A stretch of DNA of 7,009 nt from Candidatus Bathyarchaeota archaeon (GTDB lineage: Archaea; Thermoproteota; Bathyarchaeia; Bathyarchaeales; Bathyarchaeaceae): positions 1 to 7,009 of the forward strand of contig JAOUJL010000072.1 in the NCBI GenBank assembly GCA_029883255.1, in the 5' to 3' direction. Both the position numbers and the translations under genes were made by a program. Below the pieces are notes generated by a model. The model saw only the letters and a list, made by a program, of their open reading frames with translations, did not search any database and had not been told where the DNA came from. Below are positions 1-4,865 of this stretch, piece by piece (within the stretch, counting starts at the first letter, position 1; each line of letters begins with the position of its first letter).

Positions 1-185
1 AAAGGAACGACCAATTATTAGCTTCTAATGGACGGTTACAAACCGTATACTCGGTTTGGCATACATCTATGGACATTAATGGAATAGGAAGGAAGGTACT
101 ATCAGAAACGACTATAGATATGTGTATTCGAAATCGACTATACACACTAAATGAGTCGGGGAAAAAGCGCGCGCGGTTGGATTGA
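1..185 (+). CDS. 3' end of an unrecognised ORF (partial at the window edge)
   Basis: The frame with codons beginning at base 3 is open from the window edge to the TGA at 183-185, about 60 codons. I do not recognise the protein. The visible C-terminus reads protein-like, with the segments SETTIDMCIRNRLYTLNES and GKKRARLD; the latter resembles the end of a winged-helix hairpin, but that is weak. The best support is a second copy around 4223-4343 that aligns in the same frame with gaps of whole codons (A: VYSVW..HT; B: V*PVQQIHT; both then share SET(T/I)IDMC(I/Y)RNRLYT). The last codons run through the GC tract at 167-175, encoding KRAR. The start lies outside the window. It could instead be a non-coding repeat that happens to be open. 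Confidence 0.5.
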   Translation, partial: RNDQLLASNGRLQTVYSVWHTSMDINGIGRKVLSETTIDMCIRNRLYTLNESGKKRARLD

Positions 186-378
186 ATTTTAATTCCTTCC
201 TTCGATTGTCGCTAGTTTCTGATTTATTTCTCGTACTTGTAGCGACACTTCGGCCTACAATTCCAAGTGCTGCCTGCTGAGCGCGTGCTAGTCTGTCTTG
301 TCCTAGTTTCTGGAACAGACGTTCTAAAAGTTAGAATTATTAGTTGAAAGTGCCCTAAGATAAGGAAGAGGAGCACCA
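186..378. other. Non-coding leader upstream of the dockerin gene
   Basis: No convincing ORF is present. The stretch holds an imperfect hairpin at 291-320 (GTCTGT pairing with ACAGAC, and TCC with GGA further in). A second perfect 6-bp hairpin lies at 322-336 (TTCTAA, loop AAG, TTAGAA). The 10-mer CTAGTTTCTG occurs twice, at 212-221 and 303-312. A short alternating GCGCGTGC lies at 281-288. The AT-rich bases at about 322-345 are the best promoter candidate for the gene at 379, about 40 nt upstream of the start. Confidence 0.4.
363..371 (+). promoter_or_regulatory. Ribosome binding site of the dockerin gene
   Basis: The purine run GGAAGAGGA lies about 7 nt before the ATG at 379 and supports that start. 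Confidence 0.6.
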
Positions 379-975
379 ATGAAGAACAAGATTGTCTTGG
401 CCTGTGTTACTCTGATGATCGTCTCAGCCTTGATATGGCGGCACTCCGTCGTTGATGTGGCTGCCAGTGCAGAGAATCGGATCGCCATAATAGAAGACGT
501 GAACGGTGATCGCATCGGTGTAGAACCTACAAGTGATGAAGTGTGGAACCGCCTTGTGGAGCTATATCACACCCGAGACAAGCTGTGGATCGGAGGGGTC
601 GTAGAGGTATTCATCTTCATAAGACCTGACCCAAACTATCCGTGGGGGTTTCGCTTCAAGCCCGAAACGGTGAGTGTGGCCGAGGTGACTGCCGAGGGAT
701 TGCAAACCACCATCAGGGACATATGTGAAAATCTAGACTATTGGCGAGAACTCGGGCGCGCCTACGTCTTTGCCAAGGTCGTAGACTATTCGATTTACAG
801 CGACCTGAATGATGATAGAACAGTTAACATTTTGGACATATACATAGTGGCAAAAGCTTACGGATCGAGGCAAGGAGACCAAAATTGGAATGAATTTGCT
901 GATCTTGACAGGAACGCCATAGTCAATATTCTAGACATTAGGATGGTAGCAAAAGACTATGGAGAGACAGTATAG
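379..975 (+). CDS. Secreted protein with C-terminal type I dockerin domain
   Basis: The protein is 198 aa. Residues 1-31 look like a signal peptide: KNK, then a hydrophobic core at 5-19, with an AxA site at A29-S-A31. Residues about 55-135 form an unrecognised domain; the PWGFRFKPETVSVAEVTAE segment faintly recalls the BP74/calmodulin-binding-like family, which is a weak call. Residues 142-195 are a type I dockerin with two calcium-loop repeats: D142-x-N144-x-D146-x3-N150-x2-D153, and D175-x-D177-x-N179-x3-N183-x2-D186. Each is followed by a hydrophobic helix (IYIVAKAYG, IRMVAKDYG). Dockerins bind cohesins, usually to dock enzymes on a scaffold or cell surface; no cohesin is visible here. The gene is monocistronic, ends in TAG, and converges with the transporter gene. 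Confidence 0.88.
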   Translation: MKNKIVLACVTLMIVSALIWRHSVVDVAASAENRIAIIEDVNGDRIGVEPTSDEVWNRLVELYHTRDKLWIGGVVEVFIFIRPDPNYPWGFRFKPETVSVAEVTAEGLQTTIRDICENLDYWRELGRAYVFAKVVDYSIYSDLNDDRTVNILDIYIVAKAYGSRQGDQNWNEFADLDRNAIVNILDIRMVAKDYGETV

Positions 976-983
976 TTGTCTAC

Positions 984-999
984 TTGATCGATCGATCAA
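984..999. repeat. 16-bp perfect palindrome between convergent genes
   Basis: TTGATCGATCGATCAA lies 8 nt after the dockerin gene's TAG stop and is followed by AA and a GC tract. It could act as a bidirectional stem near two 3' ends or as a protein-binding site. It contains two overlapping GATCGATC units. There is no following T-run, so a classical intrinsic terminator is not shown. Confidence 0.6.
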
Positions 1000-1001
1000 A
1001 A

Positions 1002-1037
1002 GCGCGCGCGTATACATTGGTGTGCATGCGTGTATAC
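1002..1037. repeat. Long alternating purine-pyrimidine tract with inverted repeat
   Basis: Bases 1002-1017 begin GCGCGCGCG and alternate perfectly. Bases 1020-1037 form a second perfect 18-nt alternating run. Together they make 36 bp with one short interruption. The arms GTATACA (1010-1016) and TGTATAC (1031-1037) are complementary and would form a 7-bp stem. The tract sits between the ends of two convergent genes, so it is a candidate Z-DNA or cruciform site and a possible bidirectional transcription barrier. Confidence 0.6.
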
Positions 1038-1039
1038 TC

Positions 1040-2257
1040 TCAAGATCTCACACGCCTCGCGCGCACTCTGAATCCGAAACCAAAGGCGACCATCAACATG
1101 GCTGCACTTGCGAAGAAGGGAGCAGCTGATCCAGCAAACTCGAAAAGAAAACCTGCAAGTAGAGGCCCCGGAACACGCGCGATGCTTGCGACCCCACTTG
1201 TCACTCCTAATATGCCTCCCTGCTCATTTGCGGGGCTGACCTTTGAAATGAAGCTGGGCACGACAGTGCGCATCATTCCGCTCGCAAGGGATATAATGGT
1301 CAACGAGAACACGAATACCACAATATTTGGAATCAAGGGCATCAGAAATATTCCTAACATCAAGAGCAGAGGACCGAATGCTATGAGCTGCTCCTCACCA
1401 ATCTTCTCCGTAAGCCTTCCGATTATTACCCCTTGCCACATGATTTGGATAGTTCCCATGTAGATGAAAAAATAGGACATCTCCACCGATCCGAAGCCGA
1501 AGAAGACTACGCCAAGAAGGGGCATGATTACAGGTATAGCTGACCACGAAAGAAACACAATGAAGAAAATCACAAGAACAGTCCCTATCAAAGGCTTCGA
1601 AAAAGTATCCAGTAACTTACGAAGAAAGCCGTCATGTGAGTTTGCGACCACTTGCCGGATGGAATCTTCCTGTGGAAGCGATTCGGGGAGAAAGAACAAA
1701 ACAAACAGAAGGTTTATCACGGTTAAGAAGACAGCAGCAAACCCAGGCGCTGAAAACCCATAAACACTCAAAGTGCCTCCTATTGCGGGCCCCATTATAA
1801 AGCCTGCTGCATGCGCAGCACCTACCTTACCTATCCCCGACGCTCTTTCCTTTTTGCTAGTGATATCAGCGATGTAGGCTTGAGCTACCGCAGTCTCAGT
1901 AGCCAACCCAGCAACGATCCTAGATAGGAGAAGGATGAAGAAAGAGTTGGCAACTGCAAAGAGGACGAAACTTCCTGCCGAGGTCAAGATGGATATTACA
2001 AGAACTGGTTTCCTTCCCACATTGTCCGATATTCTCCCCAATATTGGAGAAAAAATGAATTGCATTAACGGGAATGAAGCTATCAAAACCCCTAGAGCAG
2101 CGGACCCTGCTTGGAAAGTCTCTGCGCAGAATGGCAGAAGAGGAATTATCATACCAAATCCTGTTGCATCTATGAATAGCGTCATAAAAACTACAAAAAC
2201 AGGAGAAAGCCTAGATCTTGCTTGACCACGTTTTGCGAAATCAGTCGTGCCATCCAT
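1040..2257 (-). CDS. MFS transporter, drug:H+ antiporter-like (DHA1/TetA-like)
   Basis: This is a 405-aa hydrophobic protein of usual length for a 12-helix major facilitator. A short polar N-terminus (1-18) is followed by TM1 (about 19-40). Motif A is clear between TM2 and TM3: L73-G-R-I-S-D78-N-V-G81-R82-K83. R113 in SRIVAGLATETAVAQAYIAD fits motif B. The antiporter motif C lies in TM5 (G146 to G161, with the core GFIMGPAIGG). A degenerate motif-A repeat, GRLTEKIGEE, follows in the second half at about 280-289. The likely role is proton-driven efflux of a small molecule at the cytoplasmic membrane; the substrate cannot be told. The C-terminus RVRARRVRS is very basic and is partly encoded by a short CGCGCGC tract at 1058-1064. 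The start has no strong Shine-Dalgarno; M25 is an alternative but would clip TM1. The stop is TGA. Confidence 0.9.
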   Translation of the reverse strand: MDGTTDFAKRGQARSRLSPVFVVFMTLFIDATGFGMIIPLLPFCAETFQAGSAALGVLIASFPLMQFIFSPILGRISDNVGRKPVLVISILTSAGSFVLFAVANSFFILLLSRIVAGLATETAVAQAYIADITSKKERASGIGKVGAAHAAGFIMGPAIGGTLSVYGFSAPGFAAVFLTVINLLFVLFFLPESLPQEDSIRQVVANSHDGFLRKLLDTFSKPLIGTVLVIFFIVFLSWSAIPVIMPLLGVVFFGFGSVEMSYFFIYMGTIQIMWQGVIIGRLTEKIGEEQLIAFGPLLLMLGIFLMPLIPNIVVFVFSLTIISLASGMMRTVVPSFISKVSPANEQGGILGVTSGVASIARVPGPLLAGFLFEFAGSAAPFFASAAMLMVAFGFGFRVRARRVRS

Positions 2258-2350
2258 TCAGATCAGATCTCTTTCATTTTCTGCTATGCTTGCACTGAAG
2301 CAGTTCTTATGACTTTTGGAAGAATACGCGCTTTCCGAACCTTGCGTGTG

Positions 2351-2367
2351 GGATTAAAATTTAATTC
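2351..2367. promoter_or_regulatory. Palindromic AT-rich element, copy 1
   Basis: GGATTAAAATTTAATTC differs at one base from the 17-mer at 5678-5694. It lies about 95 bp upstream of the transporter start. It is probably an operator or part of a promoter. Confidence 0.45.
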
Positions 2368-2388
2368 TCTTCTCTTCTCAAACGGATG

Positions 2389-2397
2389 GCGCGCGCG
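2389..2397. repeat. GC tract next to the membrane-protein stop
   Basis: GCGCGCGCG lies 2 nt beyond the TAG stop (2400-2402) of the - strand membrane-protein gene. Confidence 0.7.
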
Positions 2398-2399
2398 GT

Positions 2400-3134
2400 C
2401 TAGGGTTTCGACATGTTAGGTGTTATTGTAGTTGTTGCGGTGTATGACACTATGGAAGACACGACCATTGGGCATAACATAAAAAGGAAAATAATAAGCG
2501 CTACAGCTGTAGTTTTGCGCCTTAGGTTCTTGTGTCTTCTATTTCTGTGTTCTGTTGCAAGGACTTTTTGCTTTTCCTCTTCTTTCTCTACATCAGCGAA
2601 TATTGTGATTCCATCGTCTGTCACGTATTTTCTTTTTAAGAGGCTCGTGGCAACCAGAAAGTCGTTTATTAGCATTGCTCCGAAAATCATTGCTGCAAAT
2701 CCTCCGTATGCACATACGTAGCGGGCATAGTTTCCTAGTAGATTGTGAGGACCTGTTCTTTCAACCCATTGGAAGAGAGCCAAGTTCGCGGCTAAGAGAC
2801 CGGCAGCTAGCGTAACCAATCCGAGACCCAATTTTGTTTTTAGATGGGGGAACTTAATCTCTGCTCTCTCAGCAGGCACATGTGGGGGCGTTTCTAGTGA
2901 AGTCATTGCCCCATTGGTTAGTTGCTCAATTTCTTTTGTATCGAGTTCATTATCGTTGGGCGCCGCGTATTCTTTGGAGGGTCTTTCCTGTGATTCTAAT
3001 TTTTCAATCTTTGCGAACATTACCAATAGTGTTGTTTTAAATTTATCAAAAACGTTCTCAAGGTTGTCCAGCATTGAGTTTAATGCACGGGAGAAATCTG
3101 ATGATTGTCTTTCTTTTGTGTCGGTTTCACTCAA
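2400..3134 (-). CDS. Three-TM membrane protein with a pilin-like exported tail
   Basis: 244 aa; family not recognised. Residues 1-98 are polar, with a probable coiled coil (about 15-50: LNSMLDNLENVFDKFKTTLL, then KIEKLESQE). TM1 is at 102-121, TM2 at about 142-165 and TM3 at 209-228. The loop between TM2 and TM3 is rich in Lys and Arg (KRKY; EEEKQK; RNRRHKNLRRK), so by the positive-inside rule the N-terminus is inside and the last about 15 residues are outside. That tail begins SYTATTTIT (230-238) and nearly copies the YTATVTIT that follows the signal peptide in the gene upstream. It is the second gene of an operon with that pilin-like gene, 46 bp apart. The start is TTG at 3132-3134, chosen because GAGAGGG lies about 8 nt before it; the first ATG in frame would cut the coiled coil. 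The stop is TAG, beside a GC tract. Confidence 0.75.
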   Translation of the reverse strand: MSETDTKERQSSDFSRALNSMLDNLENVFDKFKTTLLVMFAKIEKLESQERPSKEYAAPNDNELDTKEIEQLTNGAMTSLETPPHVPAERAEIKFPHLKTKLGLGLVTLAAGLLAANLALFQWVERTGPHNLLGNYARYVCAYGGFAAMIFGAMLINDFLVATSLLKRKYVTDDGITIFADVEKEEEKQKVLATEHRNRRHKNLRRKTTAVALIIFLFMLCPMVVSSIVSYTATTTITPNMSKP

Positions 3135-3142
3135 CTTTTTAC

Positions 3143-3149
3143 CCTCTCT
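3143..3149 (-). promoter_or_regulatory. Ribosome binding site deciding a TTG start
   Basis: The - strand reads GAGAGGGTAAAAAG directly before the TTG at 3132-3134. The strong purine core at normal spacing supports the TTG as start. The same 46-bp gap also has a 12-nt alternating tract at 3151-3162. Confidence 0.55.
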
Positions 3150-3180
3150 TTGTGCATGCGCGGTTGGGATTGGAAGAGTT

Positions 3181-3783
3181 CTAGAACGAGTCTTGTGGAA
3201 GCGGTGTGTACTGAAAGGTTACTGTTACTTGAGTTGTTTCGTCGACTTGGTCGTAGGAGTATGTTACTTTGATTAGATAGTGTATGGTTTCTGACATAGC
3301 TTGATGGATGTAGCCTGCATCTCCTGATGTTAACCCGTTGATGTAAGGTTTGGTTGTTGAGCCTATAGTAGCATTGAATAAGGTTTCGTCATCCCAAGCT
3401 GAACCGTTCCAATATTTCGCTGTGATTTCAAATTTTGAGAACTTGCTGCTGTTGACGGCTGCGGTTAGCTCGATTTTAACTGAACAAACTTTGTTTGCGT
3501 CTGTCACGACTTTGAATGCGTATGTGCTGGAGTCACTTGCGTTGAACGTGGGTTCTTCAGAGCCTGCTGGGCTACCTGAGCCTGGTAGATATCTTGTTTC
3601 GTTTACGTCGTTTACGTAGATCGTCCATAGAGCTGACGTGGCTCCGAGTGTAAGTTGTTGTGTTTGAGTTATGGTTACGGTTGCTGTGTAAGGTGCTAAA
3701 GCTAGGGCGATCGTTGTCAGGGAGGCAAGACATAGGAAGCCTTTTACTCCCAGTATCTTTGCAAGTTTGGTGATGGCTTTCAT
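3181..3783 (-). CDS. Secreted beta-rich pilin-like or surface glycoprotein
   Basis: 200 aa. Residues 1-30 are a signal peptide (KAITKLAKILGVK, then a hydrophobic core), with AxA sites at A26-L-A28 and A28-L-A30. The mature part starts near PYTATVTITQTQQLTLG and consists of alternating beta-type residues (TIYVND, AFKVVTD, VKIELTAAV, IHYLIKVTYSY, TTQVTVTFQYT), as in a single beta-sandwich. It has five N-glycosylation sequons: N61-E-T, N81-A-S, N111-S-S, N126-G-S and N137-A-T. It has one mature Cys (C100). Size, export and a Thr-rich N-terminal strand recall donor-strand fibre subunits such as archaeal AbpA or bacterial TasA; this is structural analogy, not a recognised family match. It is first in an operon with the three-TM protein. 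The leader is short, with no clear Shine-Dalgarno. The stop is TAG. Confidence 0.72.
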   Translation of the reverse strand: MKAITKLAKILGVKGFLCLASLTTIALALAPYTATVTITQTQQLTLGATSALWTIYVNDVNETRYLPGSGSPAGSEEPTFNASDSSTYAFKVVTDANKVCSVKIELTAAVNSSKFSKFEITAKYWNGSAWDDETLFNATIGSTTKPYINGLTSGDAGYIHQAMSETIHYLIKVTYSYDQVDETTQVTVTFQYTPLPQDSF

Positions 3784-3798
3784 TTTTTATCTGACTCA

Positions 3799-3843
3799 GA
3801 ATTCAGCTCTGATCTGTAAATAGATTATGAATTCCGAATTCAG
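3799..3843. promoter_or_regulatory. Repeated GAATTC(AG) boxes flanking the operon promoter
   Basis: GAATTCAG occurs as a direct repeat at 3799-3806 and 3836-3843, 37 bp apart, with a third GAATTC at 3829-3834. The repeats bracket the TATA-like box, as operator half-sites often do. A binding protein is not known. Confidence 0.4.
3814..3823 (-). promoter_or_regulatory. TATA-like promoter of the pilin-like operon
   Basis: The - strand reads CTATTTACAG, 31-40 nt upstream of the ATG. Archaeal transcription starting about 25 nt downstream would give a leader of about 12 nt, matching the missing Shine-Dalgarno. Confidence 0.4.
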
Positions 3844-3852
3844 ATTGTAATG

Positions 3853-3868
3853 ACATATGCGCGCGCGC
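3853..3868. repeat. Alternating tract upstream of the pilin-like operon
   Basis: ACATATGCGCGCGCGC is a perfect 16-nt alternating purine-pyrimidine run containing (GC)5, followed by TC and a run of A. Confidence 0.7.
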
Positions 3869-3888
3869 TCAAAAAAAGAAAGGGGAAG

Positions 3889-3963
3889 TTATGATTTTTT
3901 CTGTTGATTGTTGTTGTATTTCTCTTGCATCTCTAAGAACAACTTTTCAAATTGTGTCTTCAT
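3889..3963 (-). pseudogene. Possible C-terminal gene fragment
   Basis: From the ATG at 3961-3963 the - strand encodes 24 residues ending at TAA: MKTQFEKLFLEMQEK followed by YNNNQQKKS. The composition is typical of a charged coiled C-terminus, and the frame stays open leftwards up to the GC tract at 3988-3996. No ribosome binding site is evident. It may be the tail of a gene whose front was lost at that tract, or a chance ORF. Confidence 0.25.
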
Positions 3964-3987
3964 TTTGGTTTCTAACGTTATGTTTGT

Positions 3988-3996
3988 CGCGCGCGC
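3988..3996. repeat. GC tract at the 5' edge of the HTH fragment
   Basis: CGCGCGCGC is followed by TAGAGATGCAGG. It forms the junction between the - strand fragment (3889-3987) and the + strand HTH fragment. Confidence 0.7.
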
Positions 3997-4100
3997 TAGA
4001 GATGCAGGCGTAGAAGGCCTCACAGTTGAAGAAATCGCGAAGAAAACAAAGACTCCAAAATCAACCGTGTACAACGTATTGAGCAAATTACAAGCAGCCA

Positions 4101-4116
4101 GCGCGCGCGCGCGCGC
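4101..4116. repeat. (GC)8, the longest dinucleotide run in the window
   Basis: Sixteen bases of pure GC alternation lie directly after the HTH recognition helix codons and before a TAA 10 nt further on. It is the strongest Z-DNA candidate in the window. Confidence 0.85.
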
Positions 4117-4165
4117 TAAGCACGGTTAATACACAACCAACCAAACGGACGAGGTTAATGGATAT

Positions 4166-4343
4166 CGGCTAATGGACGATGGGGATAAGGTCAGCCACGT
4201 TTATTGGCTTCCCACAATAGGTGTATAGCCGGTTCAGCAGATACATACATGGTACAGGGAGGACATTGTAGAATGGAAATAAGGAAGGATGGTACCATCA
4301 GAAACGATTATAGATATGTGTTATCGAAATCGACTATACACGC
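4166..4343. repeat. Dispersed repeat, copy B (copy A at 22-147)
   Basis: Bases about 4281-4340 match 90-144 nearly base for base (shared ATCAGAAACGA, TATAGATATGTGT, CGAAATCGACTATACAC). The match continues less tightly upstream to TAATGGACG. Copy B has insertions, several of whole codons. Both copies end near a GC tract (167-175 and 4341-4345). Confidence 0.75.
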
Positions 4344-4753
4344 GCACGCATTCCACAAGTGTAACATTTTTTGTTATGAACACAAACTACTCCACCGCAG
4401 GTAGGACATTTCCATCTTTCTTTTTTATATTTCAAAAATTCGTCGGTGCCATTTTTCTGAATGAATCTGAGATTTCCAATTAAACTCAATCCATATTTTT
4501 TCGTATAGCGTTTTTCAAGAGTTTCTAGGTTTTTACATGGAAAATCATTACATTCAAAGCAATATTGGATTTGTCTACTTGCCAATTTCTTGCATTTCTT
4601 TTTGATAAAGGCACATGGTCTTTCTCGCGACCAGCACCCACTACAAGAATGTTTTCTCTTTTTACCACTCATTGTATAGCCAAAAAATGCTATACATGTA
4701 CCACAATTTATTCCGCAAGGTGCAATTAGTTTTGCATCAAGATTACCACTCAT
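4334..4753 (-). CDS. Cysteine-rich DUF3795 family protein
   Basis: 139 aa with 15 cysteines in the DUF3795 order. APC13-G-I-N-C17-G-T-C20 is followed by C37-x2-C40, C47 and C54. Then come YC65-F-E-C68-x4-C73 (the typical YCxECxxFPC core), RY83 and the NLRFIQKNG segment at 94-102. The ending is WKC116-x2-C119-GG-x2-C124-x-H-x4-C130-x2-C133. The spacing suggests bound metal (zinc or iron-sulfur); the family has no settled biochemical role, and I add none. The start is ATG at 4751-4753, with GGAAG about 10 nt upstream and an AT-rich CATAATTAAAAG box at about 4786-4797. The last codons (MRARV) and the TAG stop lie in an alternating tract. The gene follows the nuclease-like gene on the same strand, 111 bp away, so the two may be co-transcribed. 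Confidence 0.88.
   Translation of the reverse strand: MSGNLDAKLIAPCGINCGTCIAFFGYTMSGKKRKHSCSGCWSRERPCAFIKKKCKKLASRQIQYCFECNDFPCKNLETLEKRYTKKYGLSLIGNLRFIQKNGTDEFLKYKKERWKCPTCGGVVCVHNKKCYTCGMRARV
4335..4351. repeat. Alternating tract over the DUF3795 stop
   Basis: A perfect 17-nt alternating purine-pyrimidine run containing CGCGC spans the last codons of the DUF3795 gene. It is also the 3' limit of repeat copy B. Confidence 0.6.
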
Positions 4754-4799
4754 TCTAATACACTTCCTTACTTGTCTGAAGATTCTTTTAATTATGTTT

Positions 4800-4807
4800 G
4801 CGCGCGC
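4800..4807. repeat. GC tract upstream of the DUF3795 gene
   Basis: GCGCGCGC lies just upstream of the AT-rich promoter-like box of the DUF3795 gene. With the tract at 4855-4865 it brackets a 50-bp spacer. Confidence 0.7.
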
Positions 4808-4854
4808 AGAGATTGACTGTGTGCGACAGAATGTATTCGAACTGGAGATGGATC

Positions 4855-4865
4855 TATGCGCGCGC
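4855..4865. repeat. GC tract abutting the nuclease-like gene's stop
   Basis: TATGCGCGCGC shares its last base with the TAG stop codon (4865-4867 on the - strand), so the gene's mRNA reads UAG then CGCGCG. Confidence 0.75.

Larger units (their letters stand above)
2258..2399. other. Promoter/leader region of the transporter gene
   Basis: This 142-bp gap separates the membrane-protein stop from the transporter start, both on the - strand. It holds a near-palindrome at 2351-2367, a short alternating ATACGCGC at 2324-2331 and a GC tract at 2389-2397. No ORF is supported. The gap and its palindrome suggest the transporter has its own promoter rather than belonging to the upstream operon. Confidence 0.45.
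3980..4343 (+). pseudogene. Decayed helix-turn-helix gene
   Basis: One + frame carries protein-like sequence broken by stops at 4127-4129 (TAA), 4226-4228 (TAG) and 4277-4279 (TAA). The first 49 codons from ATG 3980 include a clear HTH: LTVEEIAKKTKTPKSTVYNV, then LSKLQ, i.e. two helices with a recognition helix beginning around TPKSTVYNV. Just before and after it the sequence is (GC)n: 3988-3996 encodes ARAR, and 4101-4116 encodes ARARA where a winged helix would normally continue. Further along, the frame aligns codon for codon with the ORF at 1-185 (SETIIDMCYRNRLYT against SETTIDMCIRNRLYT); the copy's TAG at 4226 matches Tyr TAC there. That the HTH and the 3' repeat belong to one ancestral gene is inferred from the shared frame. 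The original function was probably DNA binding. Confidence 0.5.

Noticed and set aside
22..147. Integron-type or MITE-type recombination site for the dispersed repeat
   Set aside because: There are no terminal inverted repeats, target duplications or paired core sites; in-frame alignment favours a duplicated coding end.
984..1463. Open + strand frame opposite the transporter
   Set aside because: It is antisense to a clear MFS protein, is low in protein-like features, and begins in the GC tract and palindrome.
2413..2721. Open + strand frame opposite the three-TM protein (also 2914-3276 and 3350-3619)
   Set aside because: These are shadows of the - strand operon. The - strand proteins have a signal peptide, TM segments and sequons with consistent topology; the + frames do not.
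3964..4086. - strand extension upstream of the short fragment at 3889-3963
   Set aside because: It is antisense to the HTH codons, which read far better; only the last 24 residues look protein-like.
4808..4857. Small RNA or tRNA piece between two GC tracts (contains TTCGAA and a short CTGT/ACAG stem)
   Set aside because: The stem is only 4 bp and the T-loop-like motif has no pairing arms; nothing supports an RNA gene.
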